Source of the DNA: an uncultured Odoribacter sp.
GTDB taxonomy: Bacteria > Bacteroidota > Bacteroidia > Bacteroidales > Marinifilaceae
Direction of reading: 5' to 3'
Length of the DNA stretch: 64,000 nt
Assembly (NCBI GenBank): GCA_910588375.1
Contig: CAJUQA010000006.1
Span: forward strand, 113,044-177,043
Below are positions 34,432 to 43,600 of this stretch, one piece after another. The notes under the pieces were generated by a model that was not told the origin of the DNA, made no database searches, and worked only from the letters and a program-made list of their open reading frames with translations. How positions within the stretch are numbered: position 1 is the first letter of the stretch; the number at the start of each line of letters is the position of its first letter. Both the position numbers and the translations under genes were made by a program.

Positions 34432-35657
34432 GAAAGTCGTTGTATGGCGCACTTGCTTACAACGGAGAAAAAATCAATGAAGCCAAAGGAGTACTGCTTG
34501 CCACCAATAAAGTCTACAACGACGGCACGGGAACAGTGGATATTCACAAGGCAATGGAGGATTTTCTATCCTATATACCGGAAGGGGTACGCACGGAAAA
34601 ACCGGTCATGCACATATCGCTCAATCCGCATCCTGACGACAGGCTGACGGATACCGACTTGCAGAATATTGCCAGGGAATATCTGGAAAAGCTCGGTTTC
34701 GGAAATCAGCCGTATATCGTCTTCAAACATTCCGACATTGCCCGTCAGCATCTGCATATCGTCACGATTCGGGTGGATGAGAACGGGAAATGCATCAGCG
34801 ACAGGAACAATTTTTATCGTAGCAAAGCCATCACCCGTGAACTGGAGAAGAAGTACGGACTGCATACCGCTGAACGGCGGGTCGACCGTTTGGAGAACCC
34901 CTTGCAGAAAATGGATGTGGCAGCCGGGAATGTAAAAAAACAGGTAGGCAATACCGTCAAGGCGCTGAACAAGCAGTACCGATTCCAAACGATGGGCGAA
35001 TATCGGGCGCTCCTGGCCCTGTTCAATGTGACGGTGGAGGAAACGCAGGGAAATGTACGCGGACGGGAATATCACGGGCTGGTCTATTCCGCCACGGATG
35101 ATGACGGGAATAAAATCGGCAATCCGTTCAAAGCCTCCCTTTTCGGAAAAGAGGCCGGTTATGAAGCCCTGCTGAAAAAATTCGCCCGTTCCAAACAGGA
35201 AATCAAAGAGAAGCGGTTGACTGAAAAAACGAAACGGACGATTCTGTCCGTCATGGGCTCGACGTACGACAAGGCAAAGTTCGCCTCCGAACTGAAGAGA
35301 CAAGGAATAGATACCGTTTTCCGCCATACGGAGGAAGGACGCATCTACGGCTCTACATTCATCGACCATCGCACGGGATGCGTGCTGAACGGCTCCCGAA
35401 TGGGCAAAGAACTTTCCGCAAACGCCTTGCAGGAGCATTTCACGTTGCCGTATGCCGGTTTGCCACCGGTACGGCTTTCCATTCCGGAGGAGGAAAAGGA
35501 AACGATGCAGGAATATGACGTATCCGGCTATGAAGCTCCGGGTAGCGGCATGGGGCTGTTTACTCCCGAAGGTCCAGCGGTAAATGCCGAAGAAGAAGCG
35601 TTTATCCGGGCAATGAGACGGAAAAGAAGAAAGAAGCGCAAGGGGCTCGGACTGTAA
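34410..35657 (+). CDS. mobB: Relaxase MobB
   Basis: This 415-residue protein has the relaxase/mobilization nuclease domain in its first 200 residues: MVAKISIGKSLYGALAYNGEK, HISLNPHPDDRLTD, YIVFKHSDIARQHLHIVTIRV (the HxH-type metal-binding triad region), and AITRELEKKYGLH. It nicks one strand at oriT and stays bound to the 5' end. The basic C-terminus (MRRKRRKKRKGLGL) fits DNA binding. It overlaps mobA and is followed 34 bases on by the coupling protein. Confidence 0.93.
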   Translation: MVAKISIGKSLYGALAYNGEKINEAKGVLLATNKVYNDGTGTVDIHKAMEDFLSYIPEGVRTEKPVMHISLNPHPDDRLTDTDLQNIAREYLEKLGFGNQPYIVFKHSDIARQHLHIVTIRVDENGKCISDRNNFYRSKAITRELEKKYGLHTAERRVDRLENPLQKMDVAAGNVKKQVGNTVKALNKQYRFQTMGEYRALLALFNVTVEETQGNVRGREYHGLVYSATDDDGNKIGNPFKASLFGKEAGYEALLKKFARSKQEIKEKRLTEKTKRTILSVMGSTYDKAKFASELKRQGIDTVFRHTEEGRIYGSTFIDHRTGCVLNGSRMGKELSANALQEHFTLPYAGLPPVRLSIPEEEKETMQEYDVSGYEAPGSGMGLFTPEGPAVNAEEEAFIRAMRRKRRKKRKGLGL

Positions 35658-35691
35658 ATATCAATTATAAACCATCCAAACTATTTCTATT

Positions 35692-37698
35692 ATGCAACAA
35701 GAAGACGATTTGAGGGCATTGGCGAAAATCATGGATTTTCTGCGTGCCGTAAGTATATTATTAGTCGTGATGAATGTCTATTGGTATTGCTATGAGGCGA
35801 TATTTTCATGGGGTGTGAATATCGGAGTGGTGGACCGCATTCTGATGAACTTTGACCGCACGGCGGGGCTGTTCCGTTCCATCCTCTACACGAAGCTGTT
35901 CGCTGTCCTCCTGCTTGCCCTGTCCTGTCTGGGGACGAAGGGCGTCAAAGGCGAAAAAATCACTTGGGGAAGAATCCGGGCAGCACTGGCAGTCGGGTCC
36001 GTACTGTTTTTTCTCAACTGGTGGATATTGGACTTGCCGTTGTCTGCCGAAACGGTTGCAGTTCTTTATATCCTGACCGTTGGCATCGGTTATGGCTCTC
36101 TACTGATGGCAGGCACGTGGATGTCCCGTCTGTTGAAACATGACCTTATGGGAGATGTGTTCAACAACGAGAACGAGAGTTTTATGCAGGAAACACGGCT
36201 GATTGAGAACGAGTATTCTGTTAATCTGCCTACACGTTTCTATTACAAGAAGAAATGGAACAGGGGTTTTATCAACGTGGTCAATCCCTTTCGGGCGACA
36301 ATCGTACTGGGAACGCCAGGTAGCGGAAAGAGCTATGCGGTGGTGAATAATTTCATCAAGCAACAGATTGAGAAGGGTTTTTCGATGTATTGTTACGATT
36401 TCAAGTTTCCAGACCTTTCAATGATTGCCTACAATCACCTGATGAATCATCTGGACGGCTACAAGGTGAAGCCGAAGTTCTACGTGATTAACTTTGATGA
36501 CCCACGACGTTCACACCGGTGCAATCCTATACACCCGGATTTCATGACGGATATTTCGGACGCTTACGAGAGCGCTTATACCATCATGCTTAACCTCAAT
36601 AAAACCTGGGTGCAAAAGCAGGGCGACTTCTTCGTGGAATCTCCGATTATCCTATTTGCGGCGATTATCTGGTATCTGCGGATTTACAAAGACGGGAAAT
36701 ATTGCACGTTCCCACATGCCATAGAACTCCTGAACCGACGATATGAGGATGTGTTTCCAATATTGACTTCGTATCCCGAACTCGAAAATTATCTCTCGCC
36801 TTTTATGGATGCCTGGCAAGGAGGCGCCATGGAGCAGCTTGCCGGACAAATCGCAAGTGCAAAGATTCCGCTGTCAAGGATGATTTCTCCGCAGCTCTAC
36901 TGGGTGATGTCAGACAGCGAGTTTACGCTGGACATCAATAATCCGGACGAGCCGAAAATTCTGGTAGTGGGCAACAATCCCGACCGTCAGAACATCTACG
37001 GCGCGGCTCTTGGATTGTATAACTCCCGCATCGTGAAGCTCATCAATAAGAAGGGGATGCTGAAGTCATCGGTCATCATTGATGAACTGCCCACGATATA
37101 CTTCAAGGGGTTGGACAATCTTATAGCTACCGCCCGAAGCAACAAGGTTGCCGTGTGTCTTGGCTTTCAGGATTTTTCGCAACTGGTACGTGATTATGGA
37201 GATAAAGAAGCCAAAGTCGTGATGAACACCGTCGGCAACATTTTTTCCGGGCAGGTGGTAGGAGAAACCGCCAAGACGCTCTCGGAGCGGTTCGGTAAGG
37301 TATTGCAGAAACGGCAGTCCATCTCCATCAACCGGCAGGACGTTTCCACCTCCATCAATACACAGATGGACGCGCTTATCCCGCCGAGCAAGATTTCCGG
37401 CTTGACGCAGGGAATGTTCGTCGGGTCGGTATCGGACAACTTCGACGAGCGCATCGAACAGAAGATTTTTCATGCGGAAATTGTAGTGGACAACGCAAAA
37501 GTTGCCGCCGAGACAAAGGCGTACAAACCGATTCCAGTAATCACGGATTTCACGGACGAAAACGGCAATAATTGCATGAAGAAGATGGTGCAGGAGAATT
37601 ACAACCGCATCAAGGAGGAGGTGAAGCAGATTGTTAAAGACGAATTAGAACGTATTGCCAATGACGACAATCTGAAACACTTGTTGCAACAGAAGTAA
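35692..37698 (+). CDS. mobC: Type IV coupling protein MobC
   Basis: This 668-residue coupling ATPase (TraD/VirD4-like; called MobC in CTnDOT) has four membrane helices in the first 150 residues and a cytoplasmic ATPase domain with Walker A GTPGSGKS at 207-214. Walker B VIIDELPTIYFKGLDNLI and the QDFSQLVRDYGDKEA segment follow. It delivers the relaxase-DNA complex to the mating channel. It is the last mob gene. Confidence 0.94.
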   Translation: MQQEDDLRALAKIMDFLRAVSILLVVMNVYWYCYEAIFSWGVNIGVVDRILMNFDRTAGLFRSILYTKLFAVLLLALSCLGTKGVKGEKITWGRIRAALAVGSVLFFLNWWILDLPLSAETVAVLYILTVGIGYGSLLMAGTWMSRLLKHDLMGDVFNNENESFMQETRLIENEYSVNLPTRFYYKKKWNRGFINVVNPFRATIVLGTPGSGKSYAVVNNFIKQQIEKGFSMYCYDFKFPDLSMIAYNHLMNHLDGYKVKPKFYVINFDDPRRSHRCNPIHPDFMTDISDAYESAYTIMLNLNKTWVQKQGDFFVESPIILFAAIIWYLRIYKDGKYCTFPHAIELLNRRYEDVFPILTSYPELENYLSPFMDAWQGGAMEQLAGQIASAKIPLSRMISPQLYWVMSDSEFTLDINNPDEPKILVVGNNPDRQNIYGAALGLYNSRIVKLINKKGMLKSSVIIDELPTIYFKGLDNLIATARSNKVAVCLGFQDFSQLVRDYGDKEAKVVMNTVGNIFSGQVVGETAKTLSERFGKVLQKRQSISINRQDVSTSINTQMDALIPPSKISGLTQGMFVGSVSDNFDERIEQKIFHAEIVVDNAKVAAETKAYKPIPVITDFTDENGNNCMKKMVQENYNRIKEEVKQIVKDELERIANDDNLKHLLQQK

Positions 37699-37766
37699 AA
37701 TACATCGCACTTCCAAATCTCATATTTTTATGACATTCGGTCAGATGATGCACGTGCATATTGCTT

Positions 37767-37794
37767 TAGTTCGGGCTACATATAGCCCGAACTA
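37767..37794 (+). terminator. Hairpin after mobC
   Basis: TAGTTCGGGCTA-CATA-TAGCCCGAACTA is a perfect 12-bp stem with a 4-base loop. The following sequence is AT-rich without a clean T-run, so termination is likely but not certain. Confidence 0.6.
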
Positions 37795-37884
37795 AACTAA
37801 TTCATTATAAAACGACATAACTCATACAAACTTTTTTACTCGTTTGTCGTTTAAAATTTTATAAGTTAGAAAAATTCACTAACT

Positions 37885-37948
37885 TTGCATCGTCATCGAT
37901 CGAAGAACGAAAGACTTGGTTGGCCGCATTACCGTAAATGCGGTTTTT
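37885..37948 (+). ncRNA. Possible short RNA with promoter and terminator
   Basis: TAACTTTG (37875-37882 region) matches the Bacteroidota -7 element. About 40 bases further, CCGCATT/AATGCGG forms a hairpin followed by TTTTTTT (ending near 37948). A transcript of about 60 bases would result. Alternatively the hairpin is simply a second terminator for mobC. No -33 element is clear. Confidence 0.35.
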
Positions 37949-38485
37949 TTATGCCTTGTTCTGAAACTTACGCATGTAATATGTGTGATTAGATTGGTCA
38001 ACGCAGAAACCAGTAATTAAAGCGAAATTGGGGTTGATATACTCCACAATAACCATATAACCTTTTGCTCGATACCAAAAATATTCGCGCTCTCGGCCAG
38101 AGTTTTCAATATATCTGAACCGGGTGATGCGCTTGTCGGAGGCATTTTCCAAAATGGGCTTAATCCAATGAACGCGCACGGCTCGCTCCGAACGGAATTC
38201 TCTCACCTTCTTGGATATTTTGCGCTTATCCTCTTTGGCATCCCTCGTTATGACATGGACAAACTTTTCAAGCAATCCGTCAAACCAATCAGGCAACCCA
38301 TCCTTACAGGAGCAGTTATAGGGATAAGGCTTTATGATCAATTCGGCACCATCAAGATGTATCTTTTGGATTAAGACATCATTCTTGAACCTCTTGTGCA
38401 ATTCCAATATTTTGTCTTTGTCGTCAATCGATAATTCACAATCAAAATATGGCTGCAACATTCCAAGTGTATCGTTATCAGCCAT
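37949..38485 (-). CDS. Unknown protein coupled to a DUF3800 gene
   Basis: This 178-residue soluble protein (start at 38485, MADNDTLGMLQPYF, preceded by AAGAGGAG) belongs to no family I recognise. It contains a Cys-rich short stretch (YNCSCKDGLPDWFDGLL) and a basic middle (KRKISKKVREFRSERAVR). Its start overlaps the end of the DUF3800 gene by 8 bases, so the two are translated together and probably work together. The pair sits just beyond mobC, a cargo position. Confidence 0.7.
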   Translation of the reverse strand: MADNDTLGMLQPYFDCELSIDDKDKILELHKRFKNDVLIQKIHLDGAELIIKPYPYNCSCKDGLPDWFDGLLEKFVHVITRDAKEDKRKISKKVREFRSERAVRVHWIKPILENASDKRITRFRYIENSGREREYFWYRAKGYMVIVEYINPNFALITGFCVDQSNHTYYMRKFQNKA

Positions 38486-39197
38486 CTCTCCTCTTGGGTT
38501 GAAAATCGTAAATTGCAAATTTATCATCTCCCGGCTCTGTCCCTTCATCAAGTTGATAACCAGACAATTCCTCAATAAATTTCACGATATGTATTTTAGC
38601 CTCGCTTCCACTCAACCCTCTTGCCCGGTATGTTATTGCTCCGATTATAATATCAGCAAGTTGAATAAATTGCGACTCATGTGAACGAATATTCTGCAAT
38701 GACTGGATTATATCATTCGTTCCTATCATTCTCGTCAATTCATTATGTATGGAGGCTAATTTGATTTTTCCGTGATTGTCTTTAAGGTCAAGAAAAATTC
38801 GGTAAAAATTAGCGCTATCAGAATTATGGCGAATTGAGAAACGGATAAGACGTTCTATTACAGAATAATAAAATCGATTATACTCATCTCGTCCCAAAGA
38901 ATGGGCTTGAATATTTGACTTATTTTTTATAAGCACACTACGAAAGGTCATCGGAGACTCAAAAAACAAACGTAAAATCTCGTCATACATGGCAAGATGC
39001 GTACGGCTTACAGTATTCCATTTTAATTCATGGAGAATACCGTATTTGCTTTTTATGCGTTTAAGTTCGTGTTTGCAGGTGTCAAGAAGAGCATCAGGTA
39101 CAATTATTGCCCCAATGCACATAACATCACTGTTGTCAAATTGCAGATGACAACTCTCATCACAAAATATTGAATATGCCTTTTTTGGTTGATCCAT
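38478..39197 (-). CDS. DUF3800 family protein
   Basis: This 239-residue protein has the DUF3800 N-terminal motif SIFCDESCHL, the acidic pair typical of this RNase H-like family, then ELKWNTVSRTHLAMYDEILRL and a C-terminal SQFIQLADIIIGAITYRARG with the conserved QLADII segment. DUF3800 genes are frequent in phages, plasmids and defence islands; some are suspected nucleases. With the overlapping partner gene this is a two-gene cargo cassette near the right end of the element. Confidence 0.85.
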   Translation of the reverse strand: MDQPKKAYSIFCDESCHLQFDNSDVMCIGAIIVPDALLDTCKHELKRIKSKYGILHELKWNTVSRTHLAMYDEILRLFFESPMTFRSVLIKNKSNIQAHSLGRDEYNRFYYSVIERLIRFSIRHNSDSANFYRIFLDLKDNHGKIKLASIHNELTRMIGTNDIIQSLQNIRSHESQFIQLADIIIGAITYRARGLSGSEAKIHIVKFIEELSGYQLDEGTEPGDDKFAIYDFQPKRRDG

Positions 39198-39496
39198 TGT
39201 GCAAAGTTATATAAAATCCGTGAGATATAGAAGTATTACCTATGAATTAACCATAATGGTCTAAGTGCTGAAAATTAGAAATATCATATCAACTAACTAC
39301 ATCATACTTCCAAAGACCTGAAAAATATATGAGATTAGAAAGCATATTGATAAGAGACCAGAATGAGAGACAAATTGATGCAAAATAAAGATAATATCTT
39401 TAACTAATTTTCCGGACAATAGCGTATGAAAAGTATGAATTCAGCATAATACAAATCAAAGGACGGTTCAACCCTATCCTCCGATTTATATATGAA
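39198..39496. other. AT-rich intergenic stretch
   Basis: I see no gene here; the ORFs are short and without coding character. It probably holds the promoter of the DUF3800 pair and decayed mobile DNA up to the rteC fragment. Confidence 0.45.
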
Positions 39497-39632
39497 CTAT
39501 CTTCTCTTCCGCTCCATTTCCTCATCACGCAGCATCTTTTCGTTGAGCTTCTCCTGCATTTTGTCTATGAAGTAGGTGCAACTTTCATTCTTCCGACGTT
39601 TGATGTCAATATAATGGTAGGAATTGAAAACA
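39497..39632 (-). pseudogene. Decayed rteC fragment (C-terminal 44 codons)
   Basis: The minus strand encodes FNSYHYIDIKRRKNESCTYF and IDKMQEKLNEKMLRDEEMER, ending in a stop at 39497. This matches the C-terminus of RteC-type proteins and of the intact rteC in this window (DMKRRKNDSRTYFIDKM), but with clear divergence, so it is not a simple copy of it. A stop codon just upstream in the same frame and unrelated sequence before it show that the rest of the gene is lost. It is a trace of another conjugative transposon or of the element's original end. Confidence 0.8.
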
Positions 39633-39708
39633 GGTTATCATCTAAGTAGGAGATACTCCTGTCAAGATATACACTATATAAGTTGATGAATCCTTTTTGT
39701 TTAATAAA

Positions 39709-40674
39709 CTACCTTCTGAACCCGTCCGCGACACACTTCCTGGGGAACAACGGATACGTGACTATCACCTCGAACGTTCCTTTGGTATTGCTTTTCAGTG
39801 ACCTCATATTGTAATCGTAACTGCAAAGGATTTTCATCTCCGACAACAGCTTCACCCCGGCCAGAAAACCGAACTCCCCCGTCGAACGACCCAATAGCGA
39901 AAACTGGAACTTCTCCCGCTGCGTCGGATGGTTCAGGTAAAACGACAGCACCCCGTCCACCTGGAAATCGTCTTCCGTCTGCTTCACACACAATCCCCAC
40001 TCCATATCGTAAGTCGTCGGAGAAGCCGAAGTACGGTACGACGGACGGAATATCCGCCCCAGTATCCGCGTGCGGTACCTCCCGTACACATAGTTCGTCC
40101 CTCCGAAGACCGCATCCTCTTTCTTGAAAAAGGAAAACAGATGCTGTGTCGAAAGACCCACCCGAAAAGAAGGAGTCACGATATATTCCACTCCCAGACC
40201 CATATTCCATTTCTTCTTCCCTGCCTCCAGACTCTCCAGGGCCGGGTCGGTTTCATCCTCTATCAGCACTTCTCCCCTGTCCGCCTTCTGAAACTGGTAC
40301 CCCCACGAGAAACCCATACTCAGAAAACTCTCCTGAAAAGAAAGTGTGTAAGCGTACGAAAAAGAAACGTCCGTGCTGTTCAGGTAACCGATTTTGTCAT
40401 TCAACAACTTCACTCCTGCCTGCATCTTGTACTTCTCCCAATAAAAAGCTCCCGTTCCGAAGACCGTCACCGGACTACCCGAAAGACCCAGCCACTGCTT
40501 CCTGGCCGAAAGCGAGAAATAAGCACTCGCCTCCGTGTTCACAAAGGCAGGATTGATATAGTAGGGATTCTCCCAGTAAAAGGCCGTAGAGGGATTTACC
40601 TGCCCCCTGGCGCAGAAGAACGTCAGCTGGAGCAAACAATACCATAGCGTATATCCTCGTACCCGTTTACTCAT
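39709..40674 (-). CDS. PorP/SprF-type outer-membrane protein
   Basis: This 321-residue protein has a signal peptide (cleavage near FCARGQ) and a beta-barrel pattern. It belongs to the PorP/SprF family: YWENPYYINPAFVNTEASAYFSLSARKQW at the N-terminus and a strand-rich remainder ending in FEVIVTYPLF. Family members attach type B T9SS cargo to the outer membrane. Here the ATG overlaps the stop codon of the large type B cargo gene by 4 bases, the arrangement seen for dedicated SprF-cargo pairs. Confidence 0.9.
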   Translation of the reverse strand: MSKRVRGYTLWYCLLQLTFFCARGQVNPSTAFYWENPYYINPAFVNTEASAYFSLSARKQWLGLSGSPVTVFGTGAFYWEKYKMQAGVKLLNDKIGYLNSTDVSFSYAYTLSFQESFLSMGFSWGYQFQKADRGEVLIEDETDPALESLEAGKKKWNMGLGVEYIVTPSFRVGLSTQHLFSFFKKEDAVFGGTNYVYGRYRTRILGRIFRPSYRTSASPTTYDMEWGLCVKQTEDDFQVDGVLSFYLNHPTQREKFQFSLLGRSTGEFGFLAGVKLLSEMKILCSYDYNMRSLKSNTKGTFEVIVTYPLFPRKCVADGFRR

Positions 40675-43600
40675 CGAATCAGTGTCACATAGCCCGTTTT
40701 CATCCGTTCTCCCAAGGCCGTCCGGTAATAAAGACGGTAAAAATAAGTATCCGCCGGTGCCGGACTGCCTTTGTAGGTCCCGTCCCAGCCGTTCTCTCCC
40801 GTATAGACCCGCAAGCCGTTACGGTTGATGATTTCTATGCGGTAATCACCCATGAACACATCGTTGATGCCGTCGCCGTTCGGACTGAACGTATTAAGGG
40901 CTTTCGGGAAAAAAGCCACCTCTATCTGCGCCCGGCTCTCCGTCACGCAACTGTCCGCGTTGAATACCTTCAGCCATACATCGTAATACTTCTCACTGTG
41001 CGCGTCATACGTATGCGAAACACTGTCGCCTACTCCCGTCGTGCCGTCCCCGAAATTCCACTCGCAACGCATGCCCGGCAATACATCCACCCGGAAATGG
41101 ACGGTAGGATAATCTTCGTCAATAAGCAGCCTGTTCGCCCGTATCGGTATCTCCGGAAGATAGGGCGGCACATACTGGACGTAAGAATACAGGTTCTCGC
41201 ATCCACCGGAAGTCTCCAGGCGAAGCTGTATCCGGTACAGTCCGGAATCCGCATACGTGTGATACCCTTCCTCGGTATGGAACGCTTTCCCGTCTCCCAT
41301 TTCCCACAACCACGTACTTTGAGGAACGACGGGATTAAAGAAGAACGCATAGCCATGCAGGCTGCAATCCTCCAGTGAAAGACCGATGGCTCCCTCAATC
41401 TTCTTTTCCTCTGTCAAGGTCAAAAGGACAGTGCTGTCACAGCGGGCTACGGTTTTCAGATAAAGGTAATGCCCGCCGGGCGTGGTTACATTGAAACCGT
41501 AACGGCTGTATGTGGTCCCCTCGCAGAGAATACCAGAAAGACGTACGTCATATACCGGGTGGACGGTCAGGTAAAGACAGTAAACGCTGTCGCAGCCGTG
41601 GACCGTCGTCAGCGAATCGTAATACGTACCGCTCTCATACAAACGCCTGCCGCGGAAAACGAACGTGTCGCCCTCGCAGATGTTTTCCCTGCGGGGATAA
41701 AAGTAAGTCGGGTAAACATACAATTCCAATGTCACAACGCTGTCGCAGCCGTGGACGGTATGCAAAAGACGGCGGTAAGTGCCGCTCTCCCTCACATCGG
41801 AAAGATGAAAGCCGTAACGGGCGTAACGCGCCGAAGGACACACGGAATCGTACAATACCGTATCGTAAACAGGATGGACTTTCAGATGCAGCGTGAGCAC
41901 CGAATCGCAGCCGTCACGGGAAAACAGACGCAATGTATGCACCCCGTCACCCTGCACGGAAAACAGAGAGAAACCGTGGATGCGGTAGTCGTCTCCCTGG
42001 CAGACCGTGTCGTACAACGGTGTATCGTAAACAGGACGGACACTCAGGGACAAGATGCGGATGGAATCGCAACCCCATACGCTCACGAATGTATCCCGGA
42101 AAACGGTATCGCGATAGACGGCGGGAAGATGGAAACCGTATTTATGGTAACCGCTGCCGGAACATACGGCATCCGGAATATAAGAAGATGCGATAGAATG
42201 AACGGTCAAGGTCATGCGGTAAACACTGTCGCAACCGTGGACGGTTTTCAAAGAATCGTAATAGACGCCGGTTTTATATAATTTACGGCCCCGGAAATCA
42301 ACAGTGTCCCCGTCGCAAACATCCTTGGCATAAGTATAGAGATATTTTGGCCATACGTGCAAATTCAAAGTAACGATACTATCACAGCCGTGGATGGTGT
42401 GCAAGGACAAGGTACGCGTTAAACTTTCTGTTACAGCAGTGAAACTGAAACCGTAGTTATTGTAAGCATCCCCCTGACAGACCGTATCGTATAATACAGT
42501 GTCGTAAACAGGGCGAACCGTCAGGTATAACGTACGCAACGAATCGCATCCCCAACGGGTTTTAAAGGTATCCCGGACTATCGTATCGCGATGAACGGCA
42601 GGAAGGCTGAAACCGTAATTACTATATGAACTACCGGAACAAACAGAACCCGAAAAAGAAAAGGCGTAAACAGGATGAACATCCAGCGTCATGCAATAAA
42701 TACTATCGCAACCGTGGACGGTTTTCAAAGAATCGTAATAGACGCCGGTTTTATATAATTTACGGCCCCGGAAATCAACAGTGTCCCCGTCGCAAACATC
42801 CTTGGCATAAGTATAGAGATATTTTGACCATACGTGCAAATTCAAAGTAACGATACTATCACAGCCGTGAATACTCTGGTATTTTTCTGTAAACGTACCG
42901 CCTAAAGTTCCTTTAGACAAACTGAAACCATATCTATAATATCCGTCTCCCTGACAGATCGTATCGTACAAGGTCGTGTCATACACCGGACGAACCTTTA
43001 AATGCAACGTGAGGGTAGAATCGCAACCCGCTAGGGAAAAAAGAGGCAACGTATATATATCGTCTGCCTGTACGTCGGACAATGAGAAACCATGCCGATT
43101 ATAAGAAGCACCCCGGCAAACCGTGTCGTAAAGAGGCGTGTTGTACTCCGGATTGACCGTCAAATACAAAGTTCGTACGGAATCACATCCCCAGACGCTT
43201 TGTAAGGTATCGTGAATAACGGTATCACGATAGACAACGGGCAATGAGAAACCGTGTTTATCATAGGAACTACCGGAACATATGGCACCGAAAAAAGAAG
43301 AAGCGGAAGCATGTACAATCAAATGCAAATTGACTATACTGTCGCAACCCGTCACCGTGCTTACGTACCGGAAACTGTACATCCCCGATTCCGTGCCAAT
43401 ACCGAAAGTCGTATCGCCCCAGGTGTAAGGCAAATCCTTTACGCAAACAGTAACAGAAGTGTCAGTGACGATATTATCGCAACCCGTCGTGTCCCGTCCG
43501 GCTACACAACGCACAGAAAAGGCTCCAGGGTTAAAATACGATGTATATATAAACGTTTCATCCCCAAACAAAAGACCCCAAACAGACTTTTCTTTATATA

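Larger units (their letters stand above)
8917..39640. mobile_element. CTnDOT-type integrative conjugative element (approximate extent)
   Basis: The block contains an IntDOT-type integrase, RteC, RadC, PcfK/PcfJ, a traA-traO plus traQ operon, and mobABC, which is the gene set of Bacteroidota conjugative transposons. The left edge is placed at the tRNA-Ser 3' end because the integrase lies just inside it. The right edge is uncertain: cargo-like genes and a decayed rteC fragment run to about 39.63 kb, after which T9SS genes begin. I found no repeat of the tRNA 3' end at the right side. The firmly supported core is 9203-37698. Confidence 0.75.

Noticed and set aside
8808..37885. CTATCTTTGCA (8808) and CTAACTTTGCA (37874) as flanking attachment sites of the IntDOT type
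   Set aside because: They resemble the CTnDOT target consensus, but both also fit ordinary promoters, and tRNA-Ser would have to lie within the element. Not strong enough to set borders.
41469..42281. 270-codon plus-strand open frame
   Set aside because: It is antisense to the repeat region of the large T9SS gene; its apparent periodicity comes from that gene's repeats.
42231..42869. CRISPR-like spacing of repeats
   Set aside because: The repeats are in-frame coding units of a surface protein, too long and too unlike each other for a CRISPR array. No cas genes are present in the window.
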